Assembly (NCBI GenBank): GCA_937921935.1
Contig: CAKZWQ010000050.1
Location: 1 to 37,510 of the forward strand
DNA: 37,510 nucleotides
Reading direction: 5' to 3'
From: an uncultured Gammaproteobacteria bacterium
Lineage (GTDB): Bacteria > Pseudomonadota > Gammaproteobacteria > Steroidobacterales > GCA-2729495
A program made the position numbers and the translations under genes. Under the pieces are notes generated by a model. It did no database searches. It was given only the letters and a program-made list of their open reading frames with translations, and was not told the DNA's origin. This document shows, one piece after another, positions 21,821-30,813 of this stretch (its first letter is position 1; each line of letters starts with the position of its first letter).

Positions 21821-22267
21821 ATGAACAGCAGGACGCTCTCAGGCCACCGGAAGTGGCAATCAGGCTTTACCCTCATCGAGATCATGGTGGTGGTCGTTAT
21901 CCTGGGCATTCTGGCTGCCCTGATCGCACCCAACGTCATCAGCCGCATCGACGATGCTCAGATAACCAAGGTCAAGCAGGATATCCGGGCCGTGGAAAGC
22001 GCCCTGAAACTTTATCGGCTGGACAACTTCCGCTACCCGACCACGGATGATGGCCTGGAGGCCCTGGTGACCCCACCGACGGATCCCAATGCACGCTGGC
22101 CGGAAGGCGGCTACCTGGACCGGATGCCAGAGGACCCCTGGCAGCGCCCCTATGTCTATCTACAGCCCGGTAACCAGGGTGAGTACGACCTGTATTCACT
22201 GGGCCGCGACGGCCAGCAGGGCGGCGAAGGCCTGGACGCCGATATCGGCAACTGGAATCTGAACTGA
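21821..22267 (+). CDS. gspG: Type II secretion major pseudopilin
   Basis: Builds the periplasmic pseudopilus that pushes cargo through the secretin. From ATG 21821 it is 148 residues. The prepilin leader ends at Gly15 and the mature part starts FTLIEIMVVVVILGILAAL with Glu at +5. The body shows KQDIRAVESALKLYRLDNFRYPTTDDGLEALV, and the C-terminus DLYSLGRDGQQGGEGLDADI carries the calcium-binding Asp residues of GspG. An ATG at 21812 would add three residues; both lie after GGATGGA. It starts an eight-gene plus-strand operon gspG-N; gspC, gspD, gspE and gspF are not in the window. Confidence 0.95.
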   Translation: MNSRTLSGHRKWQSGFTLIEIMVVVVILGILAALIAPNVISRIDDAQITKVKQDIRAVESALKLYRLDNFRYPTTDDGLEALVTPPTDPNARWPEGGYLDRMPEDPWQRPYVYLQPGNQGEYDLYSLGRDGQQGGEGLDADIGNWNLN

Positions 22268-22292
22268 TCCACGGCATCACGCCTTAGCCTGG

Positions 22293-22889
22293 ATGCGCAA
22301 GCCGATGGCCCTCACTGACAGCCGCGGTTTTTCATTGCTGGAATTACTGGTGGTTGTGGTGATCATCGGGATTCTGGCGTCCATGTTTACGCTGTCCGTC
22401 GGCCTGACGGGTGGCGACCGGGAACTTGAACGTGAGGCCGATCGCTTGCAGGCGCTGTTGCAACTCGCCTCGGAGGATGCCGTGATCCAGGGTCGTGAAC
22501 TGGGCCTGCGTTTTTTCCCCGACGGTTATGAATTCTCCCAACTGGATCCCGCAGATAACGAATGGCAGGTGATGGGCAACGATCCGTTGTTGCGGGAACG
22601 CAGTCTGAGTCCGGACCTGGAGCTCTTGCTCATCATCGAAGGTCGGGAAGTTGATCTGCAGGATTCACGTGACGAGTGGGAGGAACAAAGGGCCAGACAG
22701 GACGACGATGAAGATGATTCCGGAGACCGGGACGCAGATAATTCCTACCGGCCCCAGGTCTACGTATTTTCCAGTGGCGATTTCGAACCGCCCTTTAGCC
22801 TGGAGCTGAGCCGGCGTTTCGGCGATCTGACCCTCAGCCTGGATGTTTCAGCCGACGGCGCCGTGGAGATCACCCGAGATGTCCTCTAG
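22293..22889 (+). CDS. gspH: Type II secretion minor pseudopilin GspH
   Basis: A minor pseudopilin of the tip complex, 198 residues. Cleavage is expected after Gly12, leaving FSLLELLVVVVIIGILAS with Glu at +5. The central DRLQALLQLASEDAVIQGRELGLRFFPDGYEF is typical of GspH/FimT. Residues 125-149 form a very acidic, probably disordered insertion with a run of Asp/Glu (QDDDEDDSGDRDAD), not normal for the family. A second ATG at 22305 is possible. The gene lies 25 bases after gspG and overlaps gspI by 11 bases. Confidence 0.9.
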   Translation: MRKPMALTDSRGFSLLELLVVVVIIGILASMFTLSVGLTGGDRELEREADRLQALLQLASEDAVIQGRELGLRFFPDGYEFSQLDPADNEWQVMGNDPLLRERSLSPDLELLLIIEGREVDLQDSRDEWEEQRARQDDDEDDSGDRDADNSYRPQVYVFSSGDFEPPFSLELSRRFGDLTLSLDVSADGAVEITRDVL

Positions 22890-23322
22890 CACGCCACGCT
22901 TGGCCAGAGGATTTACGCTGCTTGAAGTGCTGGTTGCACTGGTCATTGTGGGCTTCGGACTCACAGCGGTTTTCAATCAGCTCAGCCAGAGCCTGCTGAC
23001 CGCCCAGATCATACGGGAACGGACCCTCGCCCACTGGGTCGCTATGGATCGCATTGCCGAACTCCGGCTAAGCGGTGTGCTGCCCGATGTGGGTGAGCGC
23101 ACCGATCAGATCGAAATGGCCGGCATTGAATGGGAGTACGTGATCGAATTTTCCAATGTCGGCGTCGATAATTTCCGACGTGTTGATGTACGCGTGAGTT
23201 ATGCGGACAAACCTGACCAGTTGGTGACGGAACTGGCGGGTTTCATGGGCGCACCTCCGGACAACCCCGGGCAGGCGCCTGCCTGGGCGCCCATAGATCC
23301 CTTCGGCGGATCGGAGAACTAA
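22879..23322 (+). CDS. gspI: Type II secretion minor pseudopilin GspI
   Basis: A minor pseudopilin, 147 residues from ATG 22879, inside the end of gspH. The leader ends at Gly11 and the mature N-terminus is FTLLEVLVALVIVGFGL with Glu at +5. VAMDRIAELRLSG and a central EYVIEFSNVGVDNFRRVDVRVSY strand region follow the usual GspI pattern. The C-terminal tail is Pro-rich (PPDNPGQAPAWAP). Family knowledge places GspI as the core that recruits GspJ and GspK. The start is preferred over one at 22843 because only it gives a short leader. Confidence 0.92.
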   Translation: MSSSTPRLARGFTLLEVLVALVIVGFGLTAVFNQLSQSLLTAQIIRERTLAHWVAMDRIAELRLSGVLPDVGERTDQIEMAGIEWEYVIEFSNVGVDNFRRVDVRVSYADKPDQLVTELAGFMGAPPDNPGQAPAWAPIDPFGGSEN

Positions 23323-23325
23323 AGC

Positions 23326-23934
23326 ATGTGCCGTCGCGAGCGTGGTTTCACCCTGATAGAGCTGCTGGTTTCCATGGCCATCTTCGCCATTATCAGCGTG
23401 CTCGCCCTGGGCGGACTGAACACGGTAGTGACACAGCAGCAGCTGGCCCGCGAACGCATGGCGGAAGTCGTGGACTTGCAAAGAACCATGCGTTTCCTGA
23501 CTACTGACCTCGCCCAGCTCTATCCGCGCTATGTCCGTGACGAACTGGGTCAGGGTAGCGAAGCGCCCCTGGTCGCCGACGGTCTGGGCGAATTTATCGT
23601 ACGCCTTAGCCGCGGCGGCTGGCGCAACCCCGCACGCCTGCCACGCGGCACCCTGCAGCGCGTGCAGTACCGGCTTGATGATGACGAACTCCTGCGGGAG
23701 TACTGGCCCGTGGTGGATGTGCCCCTGGGCATGGAGCCACGCACGGAGGTGCTCATCGGCGGGGTGGATGAATTGCTCATTGAATACCTGGGGACCGAAG
23801 ATGAATGGTCCGAAACCTGGCCCCCGCTGAGACAGCTGGGCGCGGGCGCACCGGGCAGACCGCGGGCGGCCCGGATAACCCTGACGGTGGTTGGCTGGGG
23901 TGAGATTCAGCGGCTGGTGGAGATGGTGCCATGA
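23326..23934 (+). CDS. gspJ: Type II secretion minor pseudopilin GspJ
   Basis: A 202-residue minor pseudopilin with a short leader (MCRRERG), mature start FTLIELLVSMAIFAIISVLAL and Glu at +5. The conserved RERMAEVVDLQRTMRFLTTDLAQLYPR helix and RYPRYV-like turn, then ARLPRGTLQRVQYRLDDDELLREYWPV with the strand VGGVDELLIEYL, match GspJ. It has a good ribosome binding site GGAGAA before ATG 23326 and overlaps gspK as ATGA. It sits in the tip complex with GspI and GspK. Confidence 0.93.
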   Translation: MCRRERGFTLIELLVSMAIFAIISVLALGGLNTVVTQQQLARERMAEVVDLQRTMRFLTTDLAQLYPRYVRDELGQGSEAPLVADGLGEFIVRLSRGGWRNPARLPRGTLQRVQYRLDDDELLREYWPVVDVPLGMEPRTEVLIGGVDELLIEYLGTEDEWSETWPPLRQLGAGAPGRPRAARITLTVVGWGEIQRLVEMVP

Positions 23935-24929
23935 AGTTTCCGCGCCAGCAGCGTGGCATCGCCGTCCTGACCGCCATGCTGGTGGTCGCTATTGCCACCA
24001 TTCTGGCCGTTGAATTGATCTGGGGCACCAGCCTGGATCTGCGACGCGCCCAGAACATGCTGGAACGCGATCAGGCCATGCAGGTGGCTCGTGGCATGGA
24101 AATTCTTGCGGCGGAATTGTTGCGGGACGATGCTGAGAATTCGGATATTGATTCCCTGACAGAGCGGTGGGCGGAAAATTATGGCTTTCCCTTCGAGGGC
24201 GGGAACGTGGTCGGCCGCCTGGACGACATGCAGGGACGCTTTAATCTCAACAGCCTGGTCAATCGGGAAGGCAATCGTGACGGGCGGGCAGCCGCACAAT
24301 TTCGCCGGCTCATTGAGCGCGTCGGGACAGATTTTGACGATGTGGATCCCGCCGGCATCGTGGATGCGGTTGTGGACTGGCTGGACCCTAATCAACTCCC
24401 GGACGGCATCGGTGGAGCGGAAGATGGGGTTTACACCAATCGCACGCCGCCCCATCGCGCAGCAAATTTCTGGATGACCTCACCCTCGGAGTTACTGGCC
24501 GTCGATGGCATGACGCCTGACTTGTATGACGCACTTTCTCAGCTTTTGAGCGCCCTGCCCCCTGGCGCCGAAGTGACGGCCATCAATATCAATACCGCAC
24601 CGGCCGAGGTGCTGCGTTCCCTATCGGAGGAAGTGAGTGATTCGGATGTTGAGAACTGGATAGAGAGTCGCGACACCTCCCCCTTTGAGTCGGTTGAGGA
24701 TTTTCTGGCTACGGCCGCTAATGTCTTCCCGCCTGAGGAAGCCGATAGGAATGACGATGCCGAAGCCGCCGAGGCGGCTAAACCCGTCGACCTGACGGTC
24801 AATAGCGACTGGTTTGTTCTAAGTGCGGTGGTCTCCATTGGCACTACCCGTCTGTCCATGTACAGTCTTCTGGATCGCTCCAACCAAGGCAATGTGGCGG
24901 CGCGCCTGCGCGCCTTCGATACCTACTGA
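23931..24929 (+). CDS. gspK: Type II secretion minor pseudopilin GspK (tip)
   Basis: The largest minor pseudopilin, 332 residues. The leader ends at Gly9 with mature IAVLTAMLVVAIATILAV; position +5 is Thr, not Glu, a known trait of GspK. ERDQAMQVARGMEILAAELL and the DDMQGRFNLNSLVN element are typical, as are the helix-hairpin-helix-like parts ININTAPAEVLRSL and FESVEDFL of the alpha-domain. GspK caps the pseudopilus. The start overlaps the gspJ stop, and GGAG lies before it. Confidence 0.94.
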   Translation: MKFPRQQRGIAVLTAMLVVAIATILAVELIWGTSLDLRRAQNMLERDQAMQVARGMEILAAELLRDDAENSDIDSLTERWAENYGFPFEGGNVVGRLDDMQGRFNLNSLVNREGNRDGRAAAQFRRLIERVGTDFDDVDPAGIVDAVVDWLDPNQLPDGIGGAEDGVYTNRTPPHRAANFWMTSPSELLAVDGMTPDLYDALSQLLSALPPGAEVTAININTAPAEVLRSLSEEVSDSDVENWIESRDTSPFESVEDFLATAANVFPPEEADRNDDAEAAEAAKPVDLTVNSDWFVLSAVVSIGTTRLSMYSLLDRSNQGNVAARLRAFDTY

Positions 24930-24930
24930 C

Positions 24931-26178
24931 ATGTCCGAGTTTCTTGTTATTCGACTGGATCCACCGGCACCGGACTCGGCGCGCTGGATGCTGGTCGATG
25001 AAACCGGGCAGGTTCTCCAGACCGGCACACCGGATCTTAGCGAAGCCGCTGCCCACGCCGGGGGTAACAAGATCATCGGGCTGGCGCCGGCGCCGGACAT
25101 TTTGCGCGCGGCGGTGGACCTGCCTGTCAGCAGCCGGGCCAAGCAACTGCAGGCCTTGCCCTTTGCCATGGAGGAACAACTCGCCGAAGAAGTGGAGCTG
25201 CTGCATTTTGCCGCCGGCCGTGCGGTTGCTGACGACCCTCTGCCCGTCGCCGTGGTACGCAAGGATAGGCTCAGTCAGTGGCGTGAGGAGCTACAGGCCG
25301 CGGATCTTGATCCGACAGCCCTGTATTCCGAAGCCGATGCCATGGATGAGTTACCCGGCACGGGCGTGTTGTTCCTGGAGCAGGGTCGCGCGGTGCTCAG
25401 GGATAGTAATGGCCAGGCGGTTTGCGCTGACCCCGACAGCACGGAAGCCATCGTGCAACTCTGGCTGGTGGGTGCTCGTGAAGCTGCCACCGGGGCCAAT
25501 CTTCTGGTTTACCTGGCCGGCGACTGCGAAGCCGAAATGCGTCCGCGACTGGAAGCCCTGCGCAGCGAACTGGCGACCCTGGAAATCAAACTGCTGGAAA
25601 ACGGTCTGCTGTCGCGACTCGCAACGATCATTGCGGCACGCCCGGGCATCAATTTATTACAGGGCGAATTCGCCTCGCGCTCCAACCTGGGTAAATTCTG
25701 GCCACAGTGGCGGATGGCCGCGGCTTTGCTGGTCGCAGTTGCTATCACTATGACCGGCGTCAAGGCCGCGGAAGTCTGGCGACTGGACCGCGAAGCAGCC
25801 GGCCTGCGTCAGGCCGTGGAAAAGGCTTTCCGCTATGTCTTTCCCGACGTGCGTAATGTACGCGCCGACGTCCGGGCGCAATTTGAGAGTCAGATGCGTG
25901 CCCTGGGCGAGGGACAGAGCACGGACAGCGGCGTATTTCTGGAAACCTTGCAGGTGGTCGCCACGGCCGTCCGGGCTGGTGCGGGTACGCAACTGGAATC
26001 CGTGGACTATCGCAGCGGGGTGATGGAACTGCGGCTGCGGGCCCCGGATGTAGAAACCCTGGACAAAATCCAGCGGGAGATCATCAGCGGCGGGCGTTTT
26101 AACGCCGAGATTCAATCGGCCAACGCGGATAATGACCAGGTCCTGGGTCGCTTGCGCATCAGCGTGCGGGGGGCTTGA
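24931..26178 (+). CDS. gspL: Type II secretion inner-membrane platform protein GspL
   Basis: A 415-residue bitopic protein linking the GspE ATPase to the pseudopilus. From ATG 24931 (one base after the gspK stop) an actin-like cytoplasmic domain spans about 1-245, with SSRAKQLQALPFAMEEQLAEEVE and the conserved PGINLLQGEFA at 238-248. One transmembrane helix lies at about 262-280, followed by a periplasmic ferredoxin-like domain (FLETLQVVATAVRA, SVDYRSGVMELRLRAPDVETLDKI). A longer frame from 24823 lies inside gspK. The gspE gene, its partner, is not in the window. Confidence 0.93.
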   Translation: MSEFLVIRLDPPAPDSARWMLVDETGQVLQTGTPDLSEAAAHAGGNKIIGLAPAPDILRAAVDLPVSSRAKQLQALPFAMEEQLAEEVELLHFAAGRAVADDPLPVAVVRKDRLSQWREELQAADLDPTALYSEADAMDELPGTGVLFLEQGRAVLRDSNGQAVCADPDSTEAIVQLWLVGAREAATGANLLVYLAGDCEAEMRPRLEALRSELATLEIKLLENGLLSRLATIIAARPGINLLQGEFASRSNLGKFWPQWRMAAALLVAVAITMTGVKAAEVWRLDREAAGLRQAVEKAFRYVFPDVRNVRADVRAQFESQMRALGEGQSTDSGVFLETLQVVATAVRAGAGTQLESVDYRSGVMELRLRAPDVETLDKIQREIISGGRFNAEIQSANADNDQVLGRLRISVRGA

Positions 26179-26673
26179 GTGGATAGCTTGCGCACTTGGT
26201 TCGAACAACTTGAGCCCAGGGAAAGACTCCTGGTCAGCGCTGCTGCCGCGCTGCTGGTTATCGCCATCATCTATCTTGCCGGTCTGCGGCCGCTTTTTGA
26301 CCGAGCGGCACGGGGAGCCGACCTGGTGGCTGACCAACAGGAACTGCTGGATGAGCTATCGCAGCTGGCTGCGAGACGCGGGCCTCAACGCGGCGCCGTC
26401 GATGCCGGTGCGGGCGGCGATCAATCCCTGGTGCTGGTGGTGGATCGCACCACGAGAAGCCAGGGTTTAGCCAGTTACCTGAAACGCAATCAACCCGATG
26501 GCGAAAACTCAATTCGGCTGCGCTTTGAAGATGCCCCCTTCGATAACCTCCTCGGCTGGCTGGTGGAAATGCAAAGCAAGTACGGCGTCGGCGCAGTGTC
26601 AGCCAATATTGATGGCAGTCCGTCCACGGGCCGGGTGAGTTGCAATCTTGTACTGAGCCGGACAGCGGGCTGA
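26179..26673 (+). CDS. gspM: Type II secretion inner-membrane protein GspM
   Basis: A 164-residue protein starting with GTG immediately after the gspL stop codon. The N-terminal DSLRTWFEQLEPRERLLVSAA leads into a transmembrane helix (about 17-37) and a small periplasmic domain, with FDNLLGWLVEMQSKYGVGA near the end. The WF-x-x-L-x-PRER motif before the helix is a hallmark of GspM. It forms a complex with GspL that passes ATPase motion to the pseudopilus. No clear Shine-Dalgarno apart from a G-rich stretch in the gspL end, so coupling with gspL is likely. Confidence 0.92.
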   Translation: MDSLRTWFEQLEPRERLLVSAAAALLVIAIIYLAGLRPLFDRAARGADLVADQQELLDELSQLAARRGPQRGAVDAGAGGDQSLVLVVDRTTRSQGLASYLKRNQPDGENSIRLRFEDAPFDNLLGWLVEMQSKYGVGAVSANIDGSPSTGRVSCNLVLSRTAG

Positions 26674-26676
26674 GTC

Positions 26677-27441
26677 ATGCAACGTCCCGGGGTTCTGCTT
26701 GGCGTTGCCGGGGCGGCTTTTCTGGTCTTCCTTGTCACCGGTGTGCCCGCCAGTCTCATCACAAAGCTGGCACCGGCCGAATTACAAATCAGCAATCCCA
26801 GGGGGTCTCTGTGGTCAGGTCAGGCCAGCAGCATTCGCTTTGGCAGCGTGCGCCTGGGCCAGACCAGCTGGAAACTGCGACCGGTGCGCCTGCTCCTGGG
26901 GAGCCTGGCCGGCCAGATTGACGCCAGCCTCCCCGGCGGCTTCGCGCGCGGTAGTTTCGTGCTTGGCCTGGGGGGCAGCATTGCCTTGTCGGATTTCAGT
27001 GCTGCCAGCCCGCTGGCTAACCTGGCCGCCTCCCTTGGGACCAGCTTGCCGATCGACCAGGGAGAGCTAAGTCTGGATCTGCAGGCCCTGGACATCGAAG
27101 ACGGGTGGCCCACCCGCGCCGTGGGTGACATTCGTGTCGACAACGTCGCCCTGGTGTTTCGCGGCGGTCGGCCAGTGCCTGAACAGGCGGCGAGTTTCCT
27201 GCTCAACCTGGCAGCTGAAGAAGTTCCGGAAGACGGCACCCTTCAGGGCAGCGTCAGCGATCAAGGTGGCCCACTGGAAATGGTTGGGGAATTGCGGCTT
27301 ACACCGCCGACTAATTATGAACTGAGCGGGCGTGCCAAACCGCGACCCAGCGCGCCGGAGGAACTGGGGAACGCACTGGTCATGCTCGGTCCGGAGAATG
27401 CCAGCGGCGGGCGTGATTTCACCTTTGCCGGTTCACTCTGA
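26677..27441 (+). CDS. gspN: Type II secretion protein GspN
   Basis: A 254-residue protein with one N-terminal transmembrane helix (about 6-24) and a periplasmic beta-rich body. SNPRGSLWSGQAS and LGQTSWKLRPVRLLLG match the conserved start of GspN; the end contains NALVMLGPENASGGRDFTFAGSL. GspN is present in only part of type II systems and its role is not well defined. It is the last gene of the operon, and its stop is 12 bases from that of the convergent helicase gene, with no terminator visible between them. Confidence 0.88.
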   Translation: MQRPGVLLGVAGAAFLVFLVTGVPASLITKLAPAELQISNPRGSLWSGQASSIRFGSVRLGQTSWKLRPVRLLLGSLAGQIDASLPGGFARGSFVLGLGGSIALSDFSAASPLANLAASLGTSLPIDQGELSLDLQALDIEDGWPTRAVGDIRVDNVALVFRGGRPVPEQAASFLLNLAAEEVPEDGTLQGSVSDQGGPLEMVGELRLTPPTNYELSGRAKPRPSAPEELGNALVMLGPENASGGRDFTFAGSL

Positions 27442-27453
27442 CGCCCGGCTGCC

Positions 27454-30400
27454 CTACTCCAGGACAACCGTTTCCAATCGGCCCAGCAAGGGAAAGTAGA
27501 GAGCCACCCGCACCGGTTTGTCGTCGAGAGCCTCCAGCGCCTGGCGATAACTTTGCAGTTGCTCGCGATAGTGGGCGCACTCCCTCTGCACGAAGTTTTC
27601 AACATGTTCCTCACCGGGCTGGCTGGTTTTGTAATCCACCACCCAGCGCTGGCCGTCGGCATCGATAAAGCTTCGATCCAGGCGCAGTTCTTTGCAGTCA
27701 CCCGCTGCCGTTTCCAGACTAAGACACAGTTCGGCATCGGCCTGCTGATGATCGCCGGCTAACAACCAACGACCATCCTGATCTGCCAGGGTATTTAGCA
27801 AGGCTTCGGCCACTCGGGCACCGGCCTTCACCAATGCATCAGCCCGCGTACCCAGGGCCATCAATTGACGCTGAAACACCGGCTGCAGGCTCGTGATACG
27901 GGCGGTATCAAACTCGTCCAGTCCGACCAGCGCCATTTCCTCCAGCCAGCGATGCACCACGGTACCCACATGTCGAGCCACGGCACTTTCTGGCGCCTCG
28001 CCTTCGGCAGCGGTTTCGGTGGCGGCTTGCCACTCACAGTTCACACCGGCCAGTGGTGATAACCAGTTTGCCGGCAAGCGCCGCAACGGACTCACCCACC
28101 AGTTTGTGCCAACTGGCATTTCATGCCGGGTCAGGGGCTCGTCAGCCAATTGCTGCGTTACGGTCGCCTCAACGGCCGGCCACAAGGCGCGCAGGGAAGA
28201 ACCGGCTTTAGCCTTGGGCTCTTCATCATCGTTCTCCGGCACAGCCAGGGCGGCGAACAGACAGAGTCGCTGTCGGGCGCGCGTGGCTGCCACATAGAGC
28301 AGGCGCTGATGCTCATGGGCATCCCGTTCGCGGTCCAGCGCCCACAACATCTCAAACAACTTATCCTTGTCATCACCACGCGCGTTCAAGGGCGCCAGCA
28401 ATAGTTCCGACTGGCCATCGCGCGTGCTTGTTTCATGCCACAACAACAAGGGCTTATCACTGCTACGCGTGCTGTAACCCAGCCCCGCCAGCAGGACCGT
28501 ATCGAACTCCAGCCCCTTGGCCTTGTGAATGGTCATCAATTGCACGCGCGTATCGCGGGCGGCAGGCCAGATGACCGGACGCTTCTCAATGCCGGACAGC
28601 AGTTCGGCAACATCGGCACAATCCCCGCCGACATCCACTTCGTCCAGATAGTCAAAAAATTCATCGGCCACGGTGAAATCCGTGTCTGCCGCCATGCACG
28701 CCGGGCCGCCGAGAGCGAGCCAGGCACCTTCAACCAGTTCCCGCAGCGCACAGGCGCCCCGCCGGGCCAGCCAGGGTTCCAGGCTGCCGCACAAGGCAGC
28801 CAGACGCTGCCGGCCTTCGTCGCTCAGCTGCGTCGAATCGGCTGCCGACAGCGCCAGTTCCCAGATATCGCCCTCAGGCTCGGGCGACGCCAGGGCGTGC
28901 AGATCCGCCAGGGTCAGACCGCACCAGGGCGCGCGTAACAGGGCCAGCCAGGCAATGCGATCTGCGCGATGCAACAGGGCGCGCGTCAGGGCCAGCAGGT
29001 CCTGGGCGACGGGTTCCTCGCCCAGCAATTCCAGGTCCGGTGCCGAGTAACCGATGCCGGCAGCCCTCAGCAATGCGCCGATGCCGGCGGCATGGGCGCG
29101 GCTGCGCACCAGGATGCCGATAGTGGCCTCGGGCCACTGCGTCGAACACGTCACGACCCTCTCGGCAATAGCGCGGGCTTCCCCCTGCCGATCGCCGTGG
29201 GCGAATAATTGCCACTGCACGCCGGCCTCCCCCCGTGAACTGAAAGACTCACTGGCGGCAAAGGAAACAGCCCCGGTGCCTGGGTCATCGTGGCGCGGCA
29301 ACAAGGTACCAAAGGTGGCGTTAACCCAGTCAACGATCGCCGGATCAGAGCGGAAGTTTGTTTTCAGTCGCAGCGACTTAAGGGGTAGCCCGGGAATCCC
29401 GTTGGCCTGGATGCCCAGAAAAATACCCACTTCGGCTTCCCGGAAGCGGTAAATGGACTGCATGGGATCCCCGACCAGGAAAAGGCTGCGCCCGTCGCCA
29501 GGTTGCCAGCCTGCCGTGAGACCACGCAACAGGTCCATCTGTGACAGGGACGTATCCTGAAACTCGTCAAGGAGAATATGCTGAAGGGAATAATCCAGAG
29601 TCAGGCTAAGTTCGGAAATTTCATCCTCGCTCGACAGGGATCCCAGAGCATCCGCGGCAATCTGGCTGAAATCCGTTTCACCCCGCGCGCTGAATACCTG
29701 GTAGAGCATGGCGGCAGCGACCGGCAACACCCGCACCACGTCTTTGAGGATGCGCCATTGCTGTTCGCTGTAGGCCGCCTCGGGCAGAGCCTGCAAGCGA
29801 TGAAGAATAGCGGCCAGCTCTGCATCCTCCGTCAGCTCGGCCAGCACCTGCATGAACTGATCTTTTTCGGCTGTCTTGGCCGGAAAACCTTCCCGCACGG
29901 TGACTTTTTTTCGCCACTCACCGGACTGGGTCAATAAACTTTGCGCCAGGCCGCGCCAGCGAGTCAGTTCGTCACTCACCGGCGCCGGAAAATGATCGGC
30001 GTCCTGCCACGACAACACATCTTTGTCGCTGTCCTTCTCGGCCAGCCTGGTCGCCGCAAAAGCTAACAGCGGCGTCAGGGCAGTTTTCAAGGACTCGCTG
30101 AGTGCAGCCGCGGCAGGGCTCAGGTAGCTTTCGATAAAGGCAGCCAGCACGGCTTCCAGGGACGCACGCTGGTCATCGCCTAACTGCCCGGTGCCCAGGT
30201 GACGCAGCCATTGATCGCGGCTTGACAGCAGGTTGGTCAGTAAGCCGATTACTCGCTCGGCACGATTATCGCAGTGCTCGAGCAAGGCACGCAGGGCGTC
30301 ACTTTCCTCACCACCCTCACCCAGCAGCGCCAAGGTCTCCCGGGCCGCTTCCCGATACAGGGCCATCGGATCATCGCTCACGCGGTTCATTGCCTGTCGG

Positions 30401-30813
30401 CCCGCGGACCACGGTGAACGACCGGCGAGCCAGGTGTTCACAGCATCAATGGTGCCGATGCGCAGGCGACCGGGCTGTCCGGCCAGGCCCCAGCCACGCT
30501 CAGCGTCCCTCGCCATCGCTGCCTGGGCCAGTTCATAACCCAGTTGTAAATGGGGCTCAGTCGGCACCTCACCGCGGCGCGCACGTTCCAGTGCTTCCAC
30601 AATGCGTTCGCGCATCTCGGCGGCAGCTTTACGGGTAAAGGTTATTGCCAGAATCTGTTCGGGTTCTGCCACCACACTTAGCAGACGCAGGTATCGCTGA
30701 ATCAGCAGTTCGGTTTTGCCCGAGCCGGCAGGGGCCTGAACGATAAAAGACTGATCCGCCTGTAAGGCGGCCGTGCGCTCTGCCGCATCGGCGGGTTGTC
30801 CGGCGACGTTCAA
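27454..30813 (-). CDS. AddA/RecB-like UvrD-family helicase-nuclease
   Basis: A 1119-residue double-strand-break repair enzyme. The Walker A motif APAGSGKTELL is at 27-37, followed by TFTRKAAAEMRERI (motif Ia) and IGTIDAVNTWL. Walker B is DEFQDT near residue 415, with GDPMQSIYRFREAE (motif III) and MTIHKAKGLEFDTVLL and VAATRARQRL as later helicase motifs. The C-terminus carries a RecB-family nuclease motif WVVDYKTS (Asp1060, Lys1062). It thus combines 3'-5' helicase and nuclease as in AddA. It overlaps the upstream AddB-like gene as ATGA. RecBCD-type RecC or RecD is not nearby, so this is an AddAB-like system typical of bacteria that lack or supplement RecBCD. No gene symbol is given because this gammaproteobacterial pair is distinct from Bacillus addAB. 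Confidence 0.9.
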   Translation of the reverse strand: MNVAGQPADAAERTAALQADQSFIVQAPAGSGKTELLIQRYLRLLSVVAEPEQILAITFTRKAAAEMRERIVEALERARRGEVPTEPHLQLGYELAQAAMARDAERGWGLAGQPGRLRIGTIDAVNTWLAGRSPWSAGRQAMNRVSDDPMALYREAARETLALLGEGGEESDALRALLEHCDNRAERVIGLLTNLLSSRDQWLRHLGTGQLGDDQRASLEAVLAAFIESYLSPAAAALSESLKTALTPLLAFAATRLAEKDSDKDVLSWQDADHFPAPVSDELTRWRGLAQSLLTQSGEWRKKVTVREGFPAKTAEKDQFMQVLAELTEDAELAAILHRLQALPEAAYSEQQWRILKDVVRVLPVAAAMLYQVFSARGETDFSQIAADALGSLSSEDEISELSLTLDYSLQHILLDEFQDTSLSQMDLLRGLTAGWQPGDGRSLFLVGDPMQSIYRFREAEVGIFLGIQANGIPGLPLKSLRLKTNFRSDPAIVDWVNATFGTLLPRHDDPGTGAVSFAASESFSSRGEAGVQWQLFAHGDRQGEARAIAERVVTCSTQWPEATIGILVRSRAHAAGIGALLRAAGIGYSAPDLELLGEEPVAQDLLALTRALLHRADRIAWLALLRAPWCGLTLADLHALASPEPEGDIWELALSAADSTQLSDEGRQRLAALCGSLEPWLARRGACALRELVEGAWLALGGPACMAADTDFTVADEFFDYLDEVDVGGDCADVAELLSGIEKRPVIWPAARDTRVQLMTIHKAKGLEFDTVLLAGLGYSTRSSDKPLLLWHETSTRDGQSELLLAPLNARGDDKDKLFEMLWALDRERDAHEHQRLLYVAATRARQRLCLFAALAVPENDDEEPKAKAGSSLRALWPAVEATVTQQLADEPLTRHEMPVGTNWWVSPLRRLPANWLSPLAGVNCEWQAATETAAEGEAPESAVARHVGTVVHRWLEEMALVGLDEFDTARITSLQPVFQRQLMALGTRADALVKAGARVAEALLNTLADQDGRWLLAGDHQQADAELCLSLETAAGDCKELRLDRSFIDADGQRWVVDYKTSQPGEEHVENFVQRECAHYREQLQSYRQALEALDDKPVRVALYFPLLGRLETVVLE

